NCBI GenBank assembly: GCA_004026145.2
Contig: CP034993.1
Span: 11,039,290-11,103,289 of the forward strand
Direction of reading: 5' to 3'
DNA from: Takifugu bimaculatus
Taxonomy: Eukaryota; Chordata; Actinopteri; Tetraodontiformes; Tetraodontidae
DNA: 64,000 bases
A program made the translations under genes and the position numbers. The notes beneath the pieces were generated by a model that was given only the letters and a program-made list of their open reading frames with translations, ran no database searches and was not told the origin of the DNA. The number at the start of each line of letters is the position of its first letter. The first letter of the stretch is position 1. Below, piece by piece: positions 15,066-28,329 of this stretch.

Positions 15066-15117
15066 AGAAAAGTCCAGAAGTTACAGCTCATGTGCCCTTC
15101 ATGGGTGAGGTGGACAG

Positions 15118-15390
15118 CAGAATCCATTTGTCCTCGATTGCGACTGCTGTATCCCTTAACGGGGTCACAGGGGCACTGGAGCCTATCCTACCTGCCATAG
15201 GGTGTGAGGTGGAGAACACCCTGGATGAGTCGCCAGCTCATCGCAGGGCAAACATTCAGAATAACACAGCCATTCACACTCACACCTATGGTCACCGATC
15301 CCTCCCAATACAGTTCTTTGGGTTGTGGGCGTATCTGGGGTGAACATGCAAACACCACATAATAAAGCCCCCAGGGATCTGGATCTGGAC
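15118..15390 (+). mobile_element. Fish dispersed repeat, plus orientation (best copy of three)
   Basis: It carries the landmark blocks of a very common teleost repeat in order: GGGGTCACAGGGGCACTGGA, GCCTATCCTACCTGCCATAG, CACCCTGGATGAGTCGCCAG with CTCATCGCAGGGC, CAGCCATTCACACTCACACC, and GTGAACATGCAAACACCACA. The central CTAGGGGCAATTTAG-like part is deleted or altered. Other copies are at 20490-20655 (reverse) and 50960-51130. I recognise it as interspersed, but I do not assign it to a named LINE or SINE family. Confidence 0.75.
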
Positions 15391-18300
15391 CTTATTATGA
15401 TAGGTTAGGCGTCACCTGAGGTCCTTCAGGTAGGTGCAGAAGCTTCCCAATGTTTAAAGGAAGCCAATTTCATGTTTATGAAGGTATCTCGACGTCTTAA
15501 GCGAGCCCAGTCAGCGCCTGACTGAGGTCTCTCCCCTGCAGATCGATGCCGGTTGAAGAATTCATTATCCAAGACAAATCCATACACTCCTCTGCCACAT
15601 CTCTAGACATTTCTCTCATCCCTCCTTCTCTCTGTGTTTTAATTGGCTTTCAGTTATCAGTCTTCTTGGCTATGCCCCGTTCCGATATCCACTCCGTCGT
15701 TCCAGTCTAATGACACAAAGGCTAATTTTATACCCACCAGTCGCTCGGTGTAATTACTGACTGTCCAGTCTCTTCTGGTTTAATCAATAACAATCGCACG
15801 GCGACGGTGAGAAGCTTTGTGGAAACATTTCCACTCTGCACTTGATCTGGAGGAAGAAATGCCATTTTTCATGTCATGCGTGGGGGAGAGTTAGGACAAC
15901 CCAAAAGGCAGCTAATTAATTTGTCACCATTGGGAAATTGGTGCAATATGTCACAATGTCACCTGCAAGATGCCTTTGAAAAGTATGGACAATTCGAGTG
16001 AATGGCGGCCAAGGTTCTGTTTTTAAATTCAACAAGGAAACGCCTCATTTAGACTGTTGCCTTGGAAGACGTGGCACTATTTAGCTGTACTTCCTATGCT
16101 TCTTGAACTCCAAATATGTCAAATTGGGTCAGAAGCCTCTCTCACCGCTTCAGGGAACTGTGACGAGTACGGTAGGGGTGAGTTTGGAGCTGTGGGTCGG
16201 CTTTCGACTGAAAGCAAGTATTATAAACTAGCATTCTTCAAATTTCCACTTTTGATTCACGGCTAGCACTGAAGCTATCACTTACATTTCGATGATTTAG
16301 GTCTGCTTAATAATTCTGGGGTTTCGATTGTGTGATTTCATACATGTTTTCATTGATTTACCTCATTGTAAGGCTTTATCGAGAGCGAAATGGCAGAAAG
16401 ACAAAAAGAACCCCTCGTTTTCATAAATGATTTATTTAATCCTAAATAGACTATCTGTGTGTGCCTTGGCTCCATTGGTGGACAGGGTCATTATTCAAAG
16501 TAATCCCTAACAAACTGGGAGTGAGAAGTGGCAAGCAGGGATAAAATAGGATTCATCAAGCAGCGAGATGGAGCACCAACCGTGAAGTGTAACAGCCTCT
16601 AGCCATCTGCTGATTATGCTCTGAGTGAATATTTGACCTATATTTCCTAATTCAAAATGCATTCCTGTATGCTTAGATTCCAAACATTGACTGCTCGCCA
16701 ACCAGAGAGGGTTGTTATAAGGACTGTGTGTCATCTGTAATATGAAACAGTAGCCACATCTGCAGCATGTGGTAACCACCTGCAGAGCCACGCGTGGCCT
16801 CATTTGGATTTTTCCCCGCTTCTGAAGTTTAAACTCTCATCATGTTTAAAGCCCCCCACATGTGTGAACCGATTGGAGACAACCAATCGACACATTCAAT
16901 TGAAGCACAGCTCTAATCTGGAGACCTATGGGAGGCGGCAGGCCGGGCGTCACTGGGAACTGATGGTGGAACTGAGTGACTGTGGCAGCTCTAATGGTAA
17001 TTGAGAGGTAATTAAAGAGAAAAGACTCTTTAGGCTCTCCATCCGCTGAATGGTGTTGAATGGTGTGGAGGCCTCCCCGCTGCCTTATTTATCCTAATCT
17101 GCTTAGCAGAACAGTCAGGCAGGACAAACAAGCCTCTCATCCTCCAGCTCTCTTCTTGCTTGATTTTCATATTTTTTGAACCTTTTATTCTATTTACTCT
17201 CCATTCCCGTAGAGCCCCAATCCAAGGTCATCAGAAACGGCTGTTTCTTGCACAATCATCCACATCAAGGATCGCACCCTTCTGAGCGCGTTTAACAGGA
17301 AACAGCAGTGTGAGAGTACAGATGATGACACTGAAGAGCTGTGACAGATATCGTTGCAGTCAACGGGGAAGGTTTTTCTTTTAAATCAAGGAACCTGGAA
17401 GTGTTGCCAGGTCAAGTTTTGATACGAAGCAGAACTGGAAATGAAAAAAAAACATTGGCAACAAATGGCATCTTCCAAAAAGCAATCGCAACCCCAACAG
17501 CCCCAGATACTGAGACCTTTCAACCCTGGATAGTAAAAAAAAAAGACACACATATTTATAAATAATTGTATTTCTATCATAACTGTTTTTCTGTGTTCCA
17601 CTTCTTTTGCCCCATTTTCACATTTTCTACACGTTAGATGTGAATCTCTATTTTGTTGCTTTTTCCAGTTTATTGATGGATGGCTACATCTCATCTTGTT
17701 GTCTCTGTCCTTAAATTTTCATTCTGCTTTTCTTCTGTAAAACATATCATATAATTTCAGGAGTCACCTTATAACACCAGCAGCATCATTTTGCTATTAA
17801 TACTTCTTTGAATTGGGGGGAAAAAACCCAAGTCGAATAAAAAGCAGGTGAACCATTTCATTATAGGGTGTTGACAGATGAAGCAATTGCACTGTCCACA
17901 GCCAAAAAACACAGATTTCCTCGCTCTATTTGTGCACGATGGAGGGAAACGTTTACAATAATTCCGCCAGTTAAATCAGAAATATGCCGCTGCTCGGCCG
18001 CCTCCGCACAAGCTCAAACACAAAAAGAGTCAGACCTCTGTGGTGTACAGAGTTAATTAATTAGTTTTGCAAGACAGCAACAACATGTCAAGACCCTGGC
18101 AGGGATACAAACCAGAACACGGCCAATATCGATAATTGGCTGCAACAGGTGACAGAGAAAAATGAAAGCCAGAATAGAGGAGAGAAAAATACAGAAGTAC
18201 AAGACATGGACAAAACTGCAGGGCGTGATGTGCAAACAGAACCAATTTGTTGCAGAAAGTAATTTGTATCACTCATGACTAGCGGCATTTCCTGAAACAG

Positions 18301-20489
18301 AGAACAGAGATGGCCATGTACCCCAATTTATCACTTCACCAGCCGCCTCCTTCTGGTGTCTCCGGCATGTCTCGCAGGAAACGTGTTTGTATTCTACAGG
18401 CGTACAGTCGGGCAAAACATCTTTGGTTCTGTCAACTGAAATGAATTTTTAGAAAACATCCATATTTATTATTTTACAATTTAATTCACAGTGCTCGATT
18501 CACATTGGCTCACTGTAAGTCCCACTCTTGGTCTAGTGTGGTTGCCTCAGGGACAAAAAGCGTGCGGGATTGATTTCCCTTGCGTACAACATGTCCGAAT
18601 GTCCTACGATTGTGGCCACAGCTCCTGAACGTGCATCTGCTTTATCTTGTTAATCCAAATGAGCCTGCTAGCCTTAGCTGCTATTATAGGAATACGAGAG
18701 TAAGTGGGTGTACACTACTTGTAACCTATATCAGGTCAGACCCTCGCTGTGGCTGCAACCTCGCTTGGTGAGATAACATTTCTCTTCAATGTACGTTCAT
18801 TCATCCAGTTGCCTCATGGACCACGGTCCTTTGAGTCTGGTTGCTGCTAAGAGAGGAAATACCAGTGAGGACTTATAAAGGAAAAAAAAAGCTCACGACA
18901 TGCTGTGATAACTTGTATATGTGCAGTCTGGTGTGCAGACTTCTGACAATGGTTGCCCCACAGTTGAAGTGGAAAAAAATGACCGGCTAGCTCACATCTC
19001 GATGCTAGCACAGAGGCTGTCCATGTAGCATATATATTTTAAACATATGAGGAGAAAAAAAGCAAATACAAGAACCACAGTGAATTTATCAGATTGATGT
19101 TTTCTGCATTATACTGATAATAGAACATTTCTCATCAGACTTATCAGCTACCACATCATAGCTTAATACACTAGCTTCTGAACATTTGCAGATATCAGAT
19201 TGGGGGCATTCATTTGGAAAATGACTGTCTTAATCTATATTTCATCAACTAGACTTGAGATATTAATAGTAGATGTTCTTATTAAGCCTTAATACTCATC
19301 AGCACCCCTGATATGAAATGCAAGGCTTGATCTGTGAATCACAGAGAATTCTTTAGATCCAAAGGAAACATCTCAGAATCCAAAGAAGGCATCTGCTCTG
19401 ATTTATTCCACCATGTTCCTTTTTGTCTTTATTTTGGCCTTCAAAGAGAGGTAACTATGTTCAGCTGCTGCATGCTGTTTTTATGTCTTTGTTAGCACGC
19501 ACTGGGACACATAAATAAAGCTATTAGGCCGTGGAAATCTTTCAAACTGCACGAATGCAGCATGAGGGGAGTAACCACAGATGTCTCTCACATCCAGGCC
19601 TAAAGGTATATTGTAGTCCTGACGCTTCAAACCTGGCTCAAACTGATAAAGTAAGAAGAGTGACTCAATTGTTGAATTGGCTACAGGAGATTTAAAGTAG
19701 CACAGCTGATGAATTGTCCCAAACTGAAAGTTATACTGTTGATATCAACTTTTACAGAGCACCAAGACAACATGGACTCAAAAAATGCATCAAAAATCGA
19801 TGAATACACGGGTCACAGATTTAAACCCTTCTAGAAACTCCACAGTGAAGCTAAACACAATTACTCAGCCTTGTGTGTTGTGTATAACTTTGCAACCCCG
19901 CCAACTTCATCCTGCCCCTTTCTTCGATCGCTCCCTCAGCCCCATCCTGGGCTTATCTGCGGTCACGCCTCTCCTCCAACTTCTGCCTTTATCTTCTTCG
20001 CCGAGTGTTTGTCATGCATCTCTAGACCCCTCAACGATACGAAGCTGCACTCTCCAATCGACTCACATGCGCGGATAACGCCGGCCGGTGGCCATCTCAG
20101 CAGATAAATGTTTAGTTCCTATGTTCGCCCCCTCAAATCCCCCCACCGCAGCAATAGATTCATGCCTGTGTAGTTTATGCATCCATGCGCCACTTATCAC
20201 CCTCTGTTAGGACTTAAGCTGATATGGAATCCTGATGACTAAGCAGCATTTTAAGGAAGGACACCAGGGTGGCAACAGCAACAGAGTTGGAGATGGTGTT
20301 GTTGATGTTGAACAAAACCACTCCAATGCTCCATCAACGATGGACACACACACAAAAACTTTTTGTGCCTGTTTTAATCTGACAAAAAAAATTGAGGCCC
20401 CCAGGTTTATGGAGGTATTACAGGTGTAACACAGATATAAAAGTTGACTGCGGGTACAACAATCCCACAGTCAATAACAAATGCAAAAA
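15391..20489. other. Gene-free stretch
   Basis: No exon with paired splice sites. One acceptor-led minus-strand open segment (16507-16734) is described as a finding. A 13-bp near-repeat (GAATGGTGTTGAATGGTGT) lies at 17048-17066. The rest shows nothing I can name. Confidence 0.35.
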
Positions 20490-20513
20490 TGGTATTGGGC
20501 ACTCTCAGTTGCC

Positions 20514-20549
<36 letters not shown>

Positions 20550-20655
20550 TGAATGGTGTGTGTCCTGTGATGGATTGGAGACCTGTCCTGTACGTTTTGC
20601 TGCCTCCCACCCAGTGACTGCTGGGAAAGACTCCAGTACTGCCTGTGAACCAAAT
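20490..20655 (-). mobile_element. Fish dispersed repeat, minus orientation
   Basis: The plus strand reads GTGTGTCCTGTGATGGATTG, GAGACCTGTCC, GCTGCCTCCCACCCAGTGAC and TGCTGGGAAAGACTCCAGTA. This is the reverse complement of the same family as 15118-15390. A (TG)n tract at 20519-20547 sits at its edge, as is usual for this family. Confidence 0.7.
20519..20547. repeat. (GT)n microsatellite
   Basis: About 14 GT units joined to the dispersed repeat at 20490-20655. Confidence 0.95.
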
Positions 20656-23600
20656 TGAAATAAGTGGCTGTTAACACAAAATGGATGATGCCGTATTTCA
20701 CTAAAACATCTCGACACATGCTTCTTGTCAGTGTAATCAACGTAAGTTATTACAAACAGCTTGCTTACTCCGTCTTAAACAGCCGTGCCACAAATGCAGG
20801 ATTTATTATTTTTTTAAGAACTTCATTTTACAATTACCAAGCAATGCTGAGACCATGTAAAGAAAAAGGGAAATTTGTTTGCATTTTACTTTACATTCCA
20901 GAGTTTAAACATGGCTGTGAATGCAACCCTTTATGCGGTGTCTTTCTAACAGCTGCAGTAGTAAATGGCGCGGCTGCAGCCAGCAGTGTGTTATCTCGTT
21001 GGGGCCAAATAGTTATGCATCCTGGATGTATGATGACAACTGCTAGGTACACCAAGCTGATGATTCCATTTTAAAACTGAATAAACCAATGTAAACCTTG
21101 AAGTTGGATCTTAATTAGTCCGTCAAATCTCTGCAGTCTGAACATACACAGAAGGGAATAGAACTGTGGAATAGACCTAAAGAGCTATGCTGCGTTATAT
21201 CTGCTGACTGAAGGCCAAACTGAGGATATACTGTATATTAGTATTTCATGAAATAAAATATTAAAGTAAGACTTCCTAATAAAGGGAACGCACCAGCTGA
21301 AGCAACGGCCTTGCAAGGACAGGATGATACATGACTCAACCGCCTCCTTCCTACACAAAAAGATAAGAATCTGATGACACGTGTGGCCGCAAAGGGTAAA
21401 TTGGAAAATGGCAAGTGCAAAGTGAATAAATTCAAAATAGCTGGTGGCTTTGCTTGAGATAGATATTATTTATGTTGCCAGTGCATATTGTATCAACATT
21501 TCTGTGGTTACACAATAGAATCCCCCTTTTTAATCTGAAAAACAACCATTTCATATCCTGCACGAAGCAATATTAACCAAAATAGCATTAGTAACATTGC
21601 TCTCATAAACCCACTACACCCTGTTGAATAGAAAGCTTCACTGTAATTTGAATATGTGTACCTTGATCATGGAACACCTTCCAGTACATTAGAAGAGGCG
21701 ATAAAATTGAGAACTTCAGAACAGACCTTAAATTAGCTTTTCCAAAGGCGCTATTCCAAACTTTCCTCGGTTGTTTTCTATTCTCCAGAGATAATAGACC
21801 TGTCGCCGCAGTAATAATGATGAATCTCCTGCATCTACCCAGTGCGGGACCGGCAGACAGGGGCATGTTCCTGTGAGGCCCCTGAATTTGGATGCTAGCG
21901 TTTGTGTCATGGGAAAACTGGGCTTAAATCTGGCAGGGTGAACTTTAGGATTACGACCGTGGCATGGACTTATAAATCAAATATGCAACTTGAAGCTTGC
22001 TCTCTGACTTTGGCGTGAAATATTAGCTACTTAGGAACATGCTGGAATGTGGGAACTTTGCACTAAAACAATCCATTTAAAATTCAAGAAGTAACATTTT
22101 GCACGGTTAAGTTGAAGCACTTTATCTTCAAAATCACCATGGCAACAGTGTTTGAGTGGTACCAGTCATGCCCCATCCTCCCCTGTCCCAGCAGCACAAC
22201 ATTTAATTACACCTCTCTGTTTTAATAGCTTCTGGATAATGTATTTGAGAGTGCAATTATTCCATCTTGACAACATCGCAATTCATTTAGGCTTTTTTTC
22301 TTCTTTTTTTATTAGAGCAGTGGTATTCTTCATTTTTGAGGAAGCACTGGAGAGTGGGAAAAAATAATCTTTAATAAGCAGATCTCAGATAAGAGTGGCA
22401 CAGCAGTCTCATACACACCCGACGGAGGGAAAACAGCTTTTCACATGGCTTCCATTGCAGATTCATGCCTCCCCTGCTGCGGTAAACTGTCGCAGGGGTC
22501 GGTGGTTTATGCCTCAAAAACAAACAGTTGATCTTTGAGAGTTGCTTTGCCTCTGTGGTTTTACGACGGAAGTGTTCAGAGGAGGCGAGGCCGAGGGGCG
22601 AAGGTGAAAGGGAAGTGGTTTAGAGTGCAACTTAATATTCACTCAGAGTACGGTCTTTCTTTCTGATGTGAACGTTTAACATCAGAAACATTAAGTTTGT
22701 TTTCCTAAAATTATTCCATCTTTCCTTAGAATATGAGCAACTCTGCCCGGTGAAGAATATACATACAACAACATCAATATTTGATTAAATGTGGTCACTT
22801 TAACCTCAGCTATGAGCCTCTAGCTGTATTTTTTATCTGCTTTCCTTGAAAAACTACACTCAAACCTGCCACAAAACCTGAGATTAGATGCAGGAACTGG
22901 TTAAGAAAGGGAAGGTGGCTCCTTCATGTCCATGACCAAAAGGTTGTGATTGCATTTTTTAAGCAGAGGAGAAATGGATAAAAGAAATGAACAAAAATAA
23001 TGCACAACAAAATAAAGGAGCAGCGACCCATGAAGATTAATTGTGTCTGTGGTCACTACCCAACATCCAACAGAAATGAGAGCAAAGACGACATTTTCAC
23101 TATAGATACCAACAATGGAGAGATGCTATCCTGAGTTATATTCCAACGAAGATCAACATCTGTGCGGACAAACTCCTCTACGCTCGACATTATGCTTTGG
23201 AAGCTGGGCTACTTTTGGATTTCCTGTTTTGCAACATATGAATGAGACAGGAGGCGGCATGTTGTCCTGGCCTCACAACCACATTGCTCCATGGTATGTT
23301 AAGGATTCAGACTGGCACGCGTGCTGGGAATGTGGAGAACATCTCCTGAGTGTCAGAACTCATGGCACTTGGCTGATATCTTTTGACTCCTGCTTCTTTA
23401 TTCCTCACATCATTGTGCCTGTTCTCCTCTGCTTCCCGTAGCCTTACCCCTCCTCCGTAGTTTGCTCCGTTAAACACGGCTATAATGCGCTGACCCGGAG
23501 CAGATGCAGTTGACCTATATACAGTCAGCTGTGACTGAGCAGCTCCCATCTGCAGGAGCGATCTGATACTTTTGTACGCTCACTATTGTTGCTTTGGTGA

Positions 23601-26149
23601 AGCTTCACACTTTGGACAGTGAACTGCAGTTCAACTCCCAGAATTTGCTTTTTTTGGCCGCCTTAAGGGCCAATGCTAAGTAGCTTAGGGGCTCGACCTT
23701 TCTGGCAGGCAGCGCACTGTCTCGTCTGTTTACCTTTTCTTGCTCCTCCGTCAGTGTTCACCACAATCCAGCACGTGTTGATTGTGACACCATCTGGCAG
23801 AAACCCCAGGGCAATGTGTCACTGGAGGTCTCCGGTGCTGACCTTTACAGCGGAATTATACGAATGAAGATATTTGGCCTCAGAATGAATCGGAATGACT
23901 GTGGCGTATTTAGCGAGTAATGAGAAAGGGCACTTCTTACTCAAACAAGCTTTCACAGAGTTTTCAGATACCGCTGCAGTGAACGTGACCACTCAGGTCT
24001 CTAGGCTAAACCAAAAGTAAACACTGTTAAATATTTACCAACTACAGTTCTCCGTAGGCCACTCTGGAGATTAAGCCAAAAAACACCTCTGACAGACTCC
24101 ACGTGAAAGTTGTCCTCCTTGAAGCTTTTCCGACTTAATGTAGCAGCAGGTATGGTGGGAATTTCACAGGCCTGTATATTCTGCGTTGTGAACGCTGAAG
24201 CGTGACCTCGGCTGGCGATAGGATCTGTGTGTACTTGCTGGGTAATTGGGCTCTGGGGCTACAGGCAGAAGGAGCGGGAAGAATGAAGGTGCACCTTGTC
24301 AGAAAATGTGGAAGACCAGAAGACAAGAGAGGAGCAATGGCCGAGACAAGTAATTTTGAAAAATGTTGATACCTTGACAGAATGTCAGGCTGAGACAGGT
24401 GAGTGAAAGGAAGAGAACAGTGCGTTAGAGTAGCAAGCTGTGACGGAGAGAAGAGAAAAGAAAAGAGGAAAATAGCATTGAAAGTAGTTTTAAAGTAGAC
24501 ATCTAACCAGCGACTCATCTGAGAGAGTTGCCACAATTTTACTACTTTTAACACGTTTTTTAGCGTTTTTGATGCGGTAGCTCGGGACCATTCCCAACAG
24601 TCATGCATTCTGGCAGAACCAGAGACTAAAGACTGTGAGCTACAGTAAGCAGAGTCCATGTCAGTGCGTTAACCCATCTTCAAGCTAGCCTGGTTTTGGT
24701 TTTGAATGTTCATTGAGATTCTGATCATTCCTCTCTCCCCCATCTGTCCTGTGGTGTATGTACTCCTGAGAAGGTCTACGTGTAATATATGTGTTGCGGG
24801 GACAGGCTCTGGGGGAGGGGGGTAGCTGCATTTACAGCTTTTCTCAGGACTCGTTTAGAGTGGAGTTTCACTTCCAATCTAATCTCCATCTCGCACCACT
24901 GAGGTGGCAACCGCCCACATAATCTTGCAGAGCTGCAGTGCCCATGTGGTCCAAAGGGAATGCTCCTTGTTTGATTACAGATGGGCCAATCTTGGACTCT
25001 ATCTGGATCCAGGAATGCCGACTCAAGGGTTGAAATTCTAATTGAAAACTGGGCCGTTAAGTTGCCGTGTTTAAACGTTATGAAATGATTACGGGTTTTT
25101 GAGATGTTTATTGGTTGCTATCTATGCCAGGCTGGGGGAAAAACACAGGTGCAGACTATTCAACGGATGACAAAAAACAAGTAAATACAAAGTGATCCAA
25201 GTGGAACACGTTCAGGTGGGCAAGCATCCAACCACAGTCTCCAACTGGATATTTTATCACTGTGAAACCCATTGGCCAATATGTTTCTTGGAATGATTCC
25301 AAACCTGATATTCTGACAGGAAGGTGGTCTGAGGGCTCCTATTCGCTGCTATTTAGATAGCATTCTGCCTGGCAGGTCTGGCCTTCTCACCCCTCCCGAG
25401 GCTTGACTGTCAAGACCAGCTCACCTGCAGCCAGAGGGGGCTGAAGTCAGGCACATGCTGGAGAACAGAGGACAGGGAGCATAAGCGGGGAGTATAGTGG
25501 TGGTCGTTATGGATGCTGCTCAGGTTTGCAATCGGTGCAGGGAGGGGCCACTTTGGAATGACAGAGCATTTGGCCAATCTGGCAGGAAGGCCGACCCAAA
25601 TGTGTGGACAGGATGGCTGCAGAGGGAGGATGCAGGTGATGGATGGACATTGTTAGACGCAGTAATTGTGTTCAGGTAATTGACCTCCCCCCTTTTCTCA
25701 CTGCCCTCCCAAAGAGCCAAACACTCTTTCACATTTTCACATGCATGACAGAAAAAAGAAAGAGAGAAACTATAGAAACGAGACATGGACGATGTCCTAA
25801 TTTGCATGTTACTGGAACTGCTGCTTTCATCACCTAGAAGCATTTACCTAGAAGCATGTATGATATAATGTATGCGTTTGTTCTTTCAGTCCTCTCTTCC
25901 CTTCCCCTCAGTGAGGGGGGTTTGGTCACCCTTTTTGGACTGGGAGTTTTTCAAGCAATTTTTCCTGTGTGTCTCTGTTCAATAATGACTACAAATGCCC
26001 CAAAACAAAGCTGGAACGAGCACTATGTCCTCTGCCACTGTTGCAAACCATCAAGTGATTTTTATTGTATCTAAATAGGTGCAAAAACAAAACAAAAAAG
26101 AACATTAGCTAATGTTACTCTCGATTCAAATACAAATGCCTACTTGAGG
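20656..26149. other. Gene-free stretch
   Basis: No supported gene. A 174-codon minus-strand open frame at 24135-24659 has no recognisable domain and is listed as rejected. A 14-bp-period duplication (ACCTAGAAGCAT twice) lies at 25832-25857. The segment 21700-21860, with its AATAATGATGAATC motif, may be regulatory. Confidence 0.35.
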
Positions 26150-26520
26150 TGTAATAAACAGGAGGACTGTTCTTGCTTGGTACTGAGGAGGTAATGATGC
26201 GCTTCATTCTTCATGCATCAGCGGGTTATGGCGGCATTCATCACCAGTCCCAGACACTTTGCTAATAATCAGATGGGTATATCTCAGTCTGCATCCTCTG
26301 ATTTATAACAACCCGCGCTTCGGGGTGACACGTTTTTAAACGGAAGCGGGCGGCGTAAATCTCAACGCGGCAGAGTGTTGAGTTGACAGGTTCATGCTGA
26401 GAAATGCGAGCCGGGAGATCCACTTCCATCTGCAACGCACATTTGTCTGGCATTAATTGCGGCGCATATGTCGTAATTGTTTTTTACCGCTACTTTAGAG
26501 TGGTATCAATATTTAGCAGT
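26150..26520. promoter_or_regulatory. Candidate conserved non-coding element
   Basis: The block has the texture of vertebrate developmental enhancers. Homeodomain-type cores (GCTAATAATCAG, GGCATTAATTGC, GTCGTAATTG) are mixed with unmethylated-looking CpG stretches (GCGGGCGGCGTAAATC). It has no repeats and no open frame with splice sites. The call is from composition and motif density only. Confidence 0.35.
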
Positions 26521-26714
26521 TTGGCATAAATAACAGGTACATTATTGGATTTCTGCAGGAATAAAACTCCCTTGAAGCACATTATGGGACAGTAATCTTG
26601 CCCTCCTGTGACATGCTGAGGTTTGCCTAAGCACGTCCAGTCGTTTTGTAGGCTACGGGTCAACCACAGATGACATCATTATGTTGATGCTAAACATGCC
26701 ACTCAGGAGATGAG

Positions 26715-26729
26715 TTTTTTTTTTTTTTT
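26715..26729. repeat. T homopolymer
   Basis: Fifteen T bases. Confidence 0.85.
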
Positions 26730-27229
26730 ATAGTCTCCTTTCCGTTTGACCACAGAGGTCCAAGCAGTTTTGAAGGCCAAGGTCTCCCCCTTAACACAGA
26801 CCATAAAGTGCACTTCTCCAAATTTACAATTCAGGGGTCTGGTGAAATTGATCCATGTTGACCTCTCCTCTTCCAATCAGAATGAAGGCTTGCTAGACCC
26901 CCCTCCCTGCCTGCTTCATGGAATGTGCAGTCTCCTATGATTAGGACATATGTTATGATACTAACTTTCATCAAGTCCATCCAAAATGTATTAAAAAATG
27001 TAGATATGATTTAAACATAGATACAGGATAAGTCAATACAAGTTTCCCTCAGCCCTGAAGGTCAATGACATACAGCACTTGGTTTTCAGAGGAGCAGTGA
27101 GGCCATGTCTCAAGGGTTCTATTATGGCACGAAGCTTAAACAATTATAGCAGTATTATAACCTGCTCCATGGCCTTTACACCACTGCCTTAACCCAAAAA
27201 ATGAGCTGCGCTGGACTTCTGAAGTGACA

Positions 27230-27880
27230 AACGCCTCCTTCGCCGTCTTCACCGATTGAATTGACCCTGGGCGAGGCGGAGCAGATGGAATTATCACTCA
27301 GCTGAATTGAAACGTGATTAACCTCAAATCAGGAGGAGCTTGGTTGTAATCAAAGACAGATAAATCGGGATTCTCCAAGGTCAGCGATGGTCGAATTCCT
27401 CATTTTAACGCCATCCTTTAATGGTCTGACATTGAACTTTGCGTATTGCCGCCGTGCCTCCGCCGTTTTACTGGGCGACATTGCAGAATCTCTAAATGAG
27501 GTTACATTAAGGATGCCAGGACAGATTTTCACCGACAAAGTTAAATTCAAAAAGCAGATTCTTATAATTGGCTTCTTTGCATTCCTGCCATTGACTGGAA
27601 TCCAATCTCTGCCCCTGCCACACATCTTTTCTCTATCCAAGGAGTATTAAATAGAAATCAGGGCTTGGTTGCAGTTCCTGTAATGATCATTTGGGCCGGC
27701 TAATACATGACAGTTTATCCTGGCAGGCTGCCACAATGGACTTCCTTTCAACTGACATTGCTGCGACTCCATTAGCTAAAGTGTTGGAAGTAAATGATGG
27801 CCGGCAACGCTTGGCAGAGTCAGAGCCCCTTCAGATCAGCTGGCCTCTATCGACTCAATGACAGCGTAAAGAGTGGAACG
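27230..27880. promoter_or_regulatory. Candidate conserved non-coding element, long
   Basis: About 650 bp without repeats. It has repeated homeodomain or SOX-type words (GATTGAATTGACC, ACGTGATTAACC, GTAATCAAAG, GTAATGATCATTTG, CTAATACATGACAG, CCATTAGC). Both strands stay open for 87-96 codons around 27350-27650, but neither frame has a matching acceptor and donor. Low stop density on both strands fits constrained non-coding DNA as well as chance. Confidence 0.4.
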
Positions 27881-28140
27881 GGGAGCAGGCTCCCCAGGTG
27901 TGTTTTATCCCTGCATGCCCCACTCAAAGACTGCATTTTGAGATGCCTGAGCAACTTTTTGGAGGTTTAAATTCAGTAACTAAATGCATTTCACCTCCGT
28001 GCTCGACTTAAAATCAATTCTTTTGTTTCGGTAAATTACTGGTCCGGGGAATAATAAAATGGGGATCTTAGAGAAATAAATGGTGCAGAGAGAGGAGCCA
28101 GTGTGTGTCTTCATCTGCCGTGGCTGCCTCCTGAATAAAG

Positions 28141-28156
28141 ACAATGACGTCATTGT
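28141..28156. promoter_or_regulatory. 16-bp palindrome centred on a perfect CRE
   Basis: ACAATGACGTCATTGT is its own reverse complement and contains the full CREB/ATF site TGACGTCA. A second full TGACGTCA is at 29758-29765. One such 8-mer is expected by chance in 64 kb. The extended palindrome is much less likely by chance. Confidence 0.45.
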
Positions 28157-28329
28157 TGATCACACCACAAACTGCTGTGGCCAGGGACCAGTAGCCGATG
28201 TATCGGCCGCTCATTCAATACGTGAGCTTTGTGGAGTGCACCCACGTTCAATCAATCATGTAATAGCTGGACTCTTTACAAGCAGTGCTAATGAGATAGT
28301 TCACATTTTTGGTATCATGAAAGCATAAA

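Noticed and set aside
24135..24659. 174-codon minus-strand open frame, the longest in the window
   Set aside because: No recognisable domain, low-complexity Leu/Ser/Phe-rich translation from a purine-rich plus strand, no upstream promoter, and no splice pair that uses the full frame.
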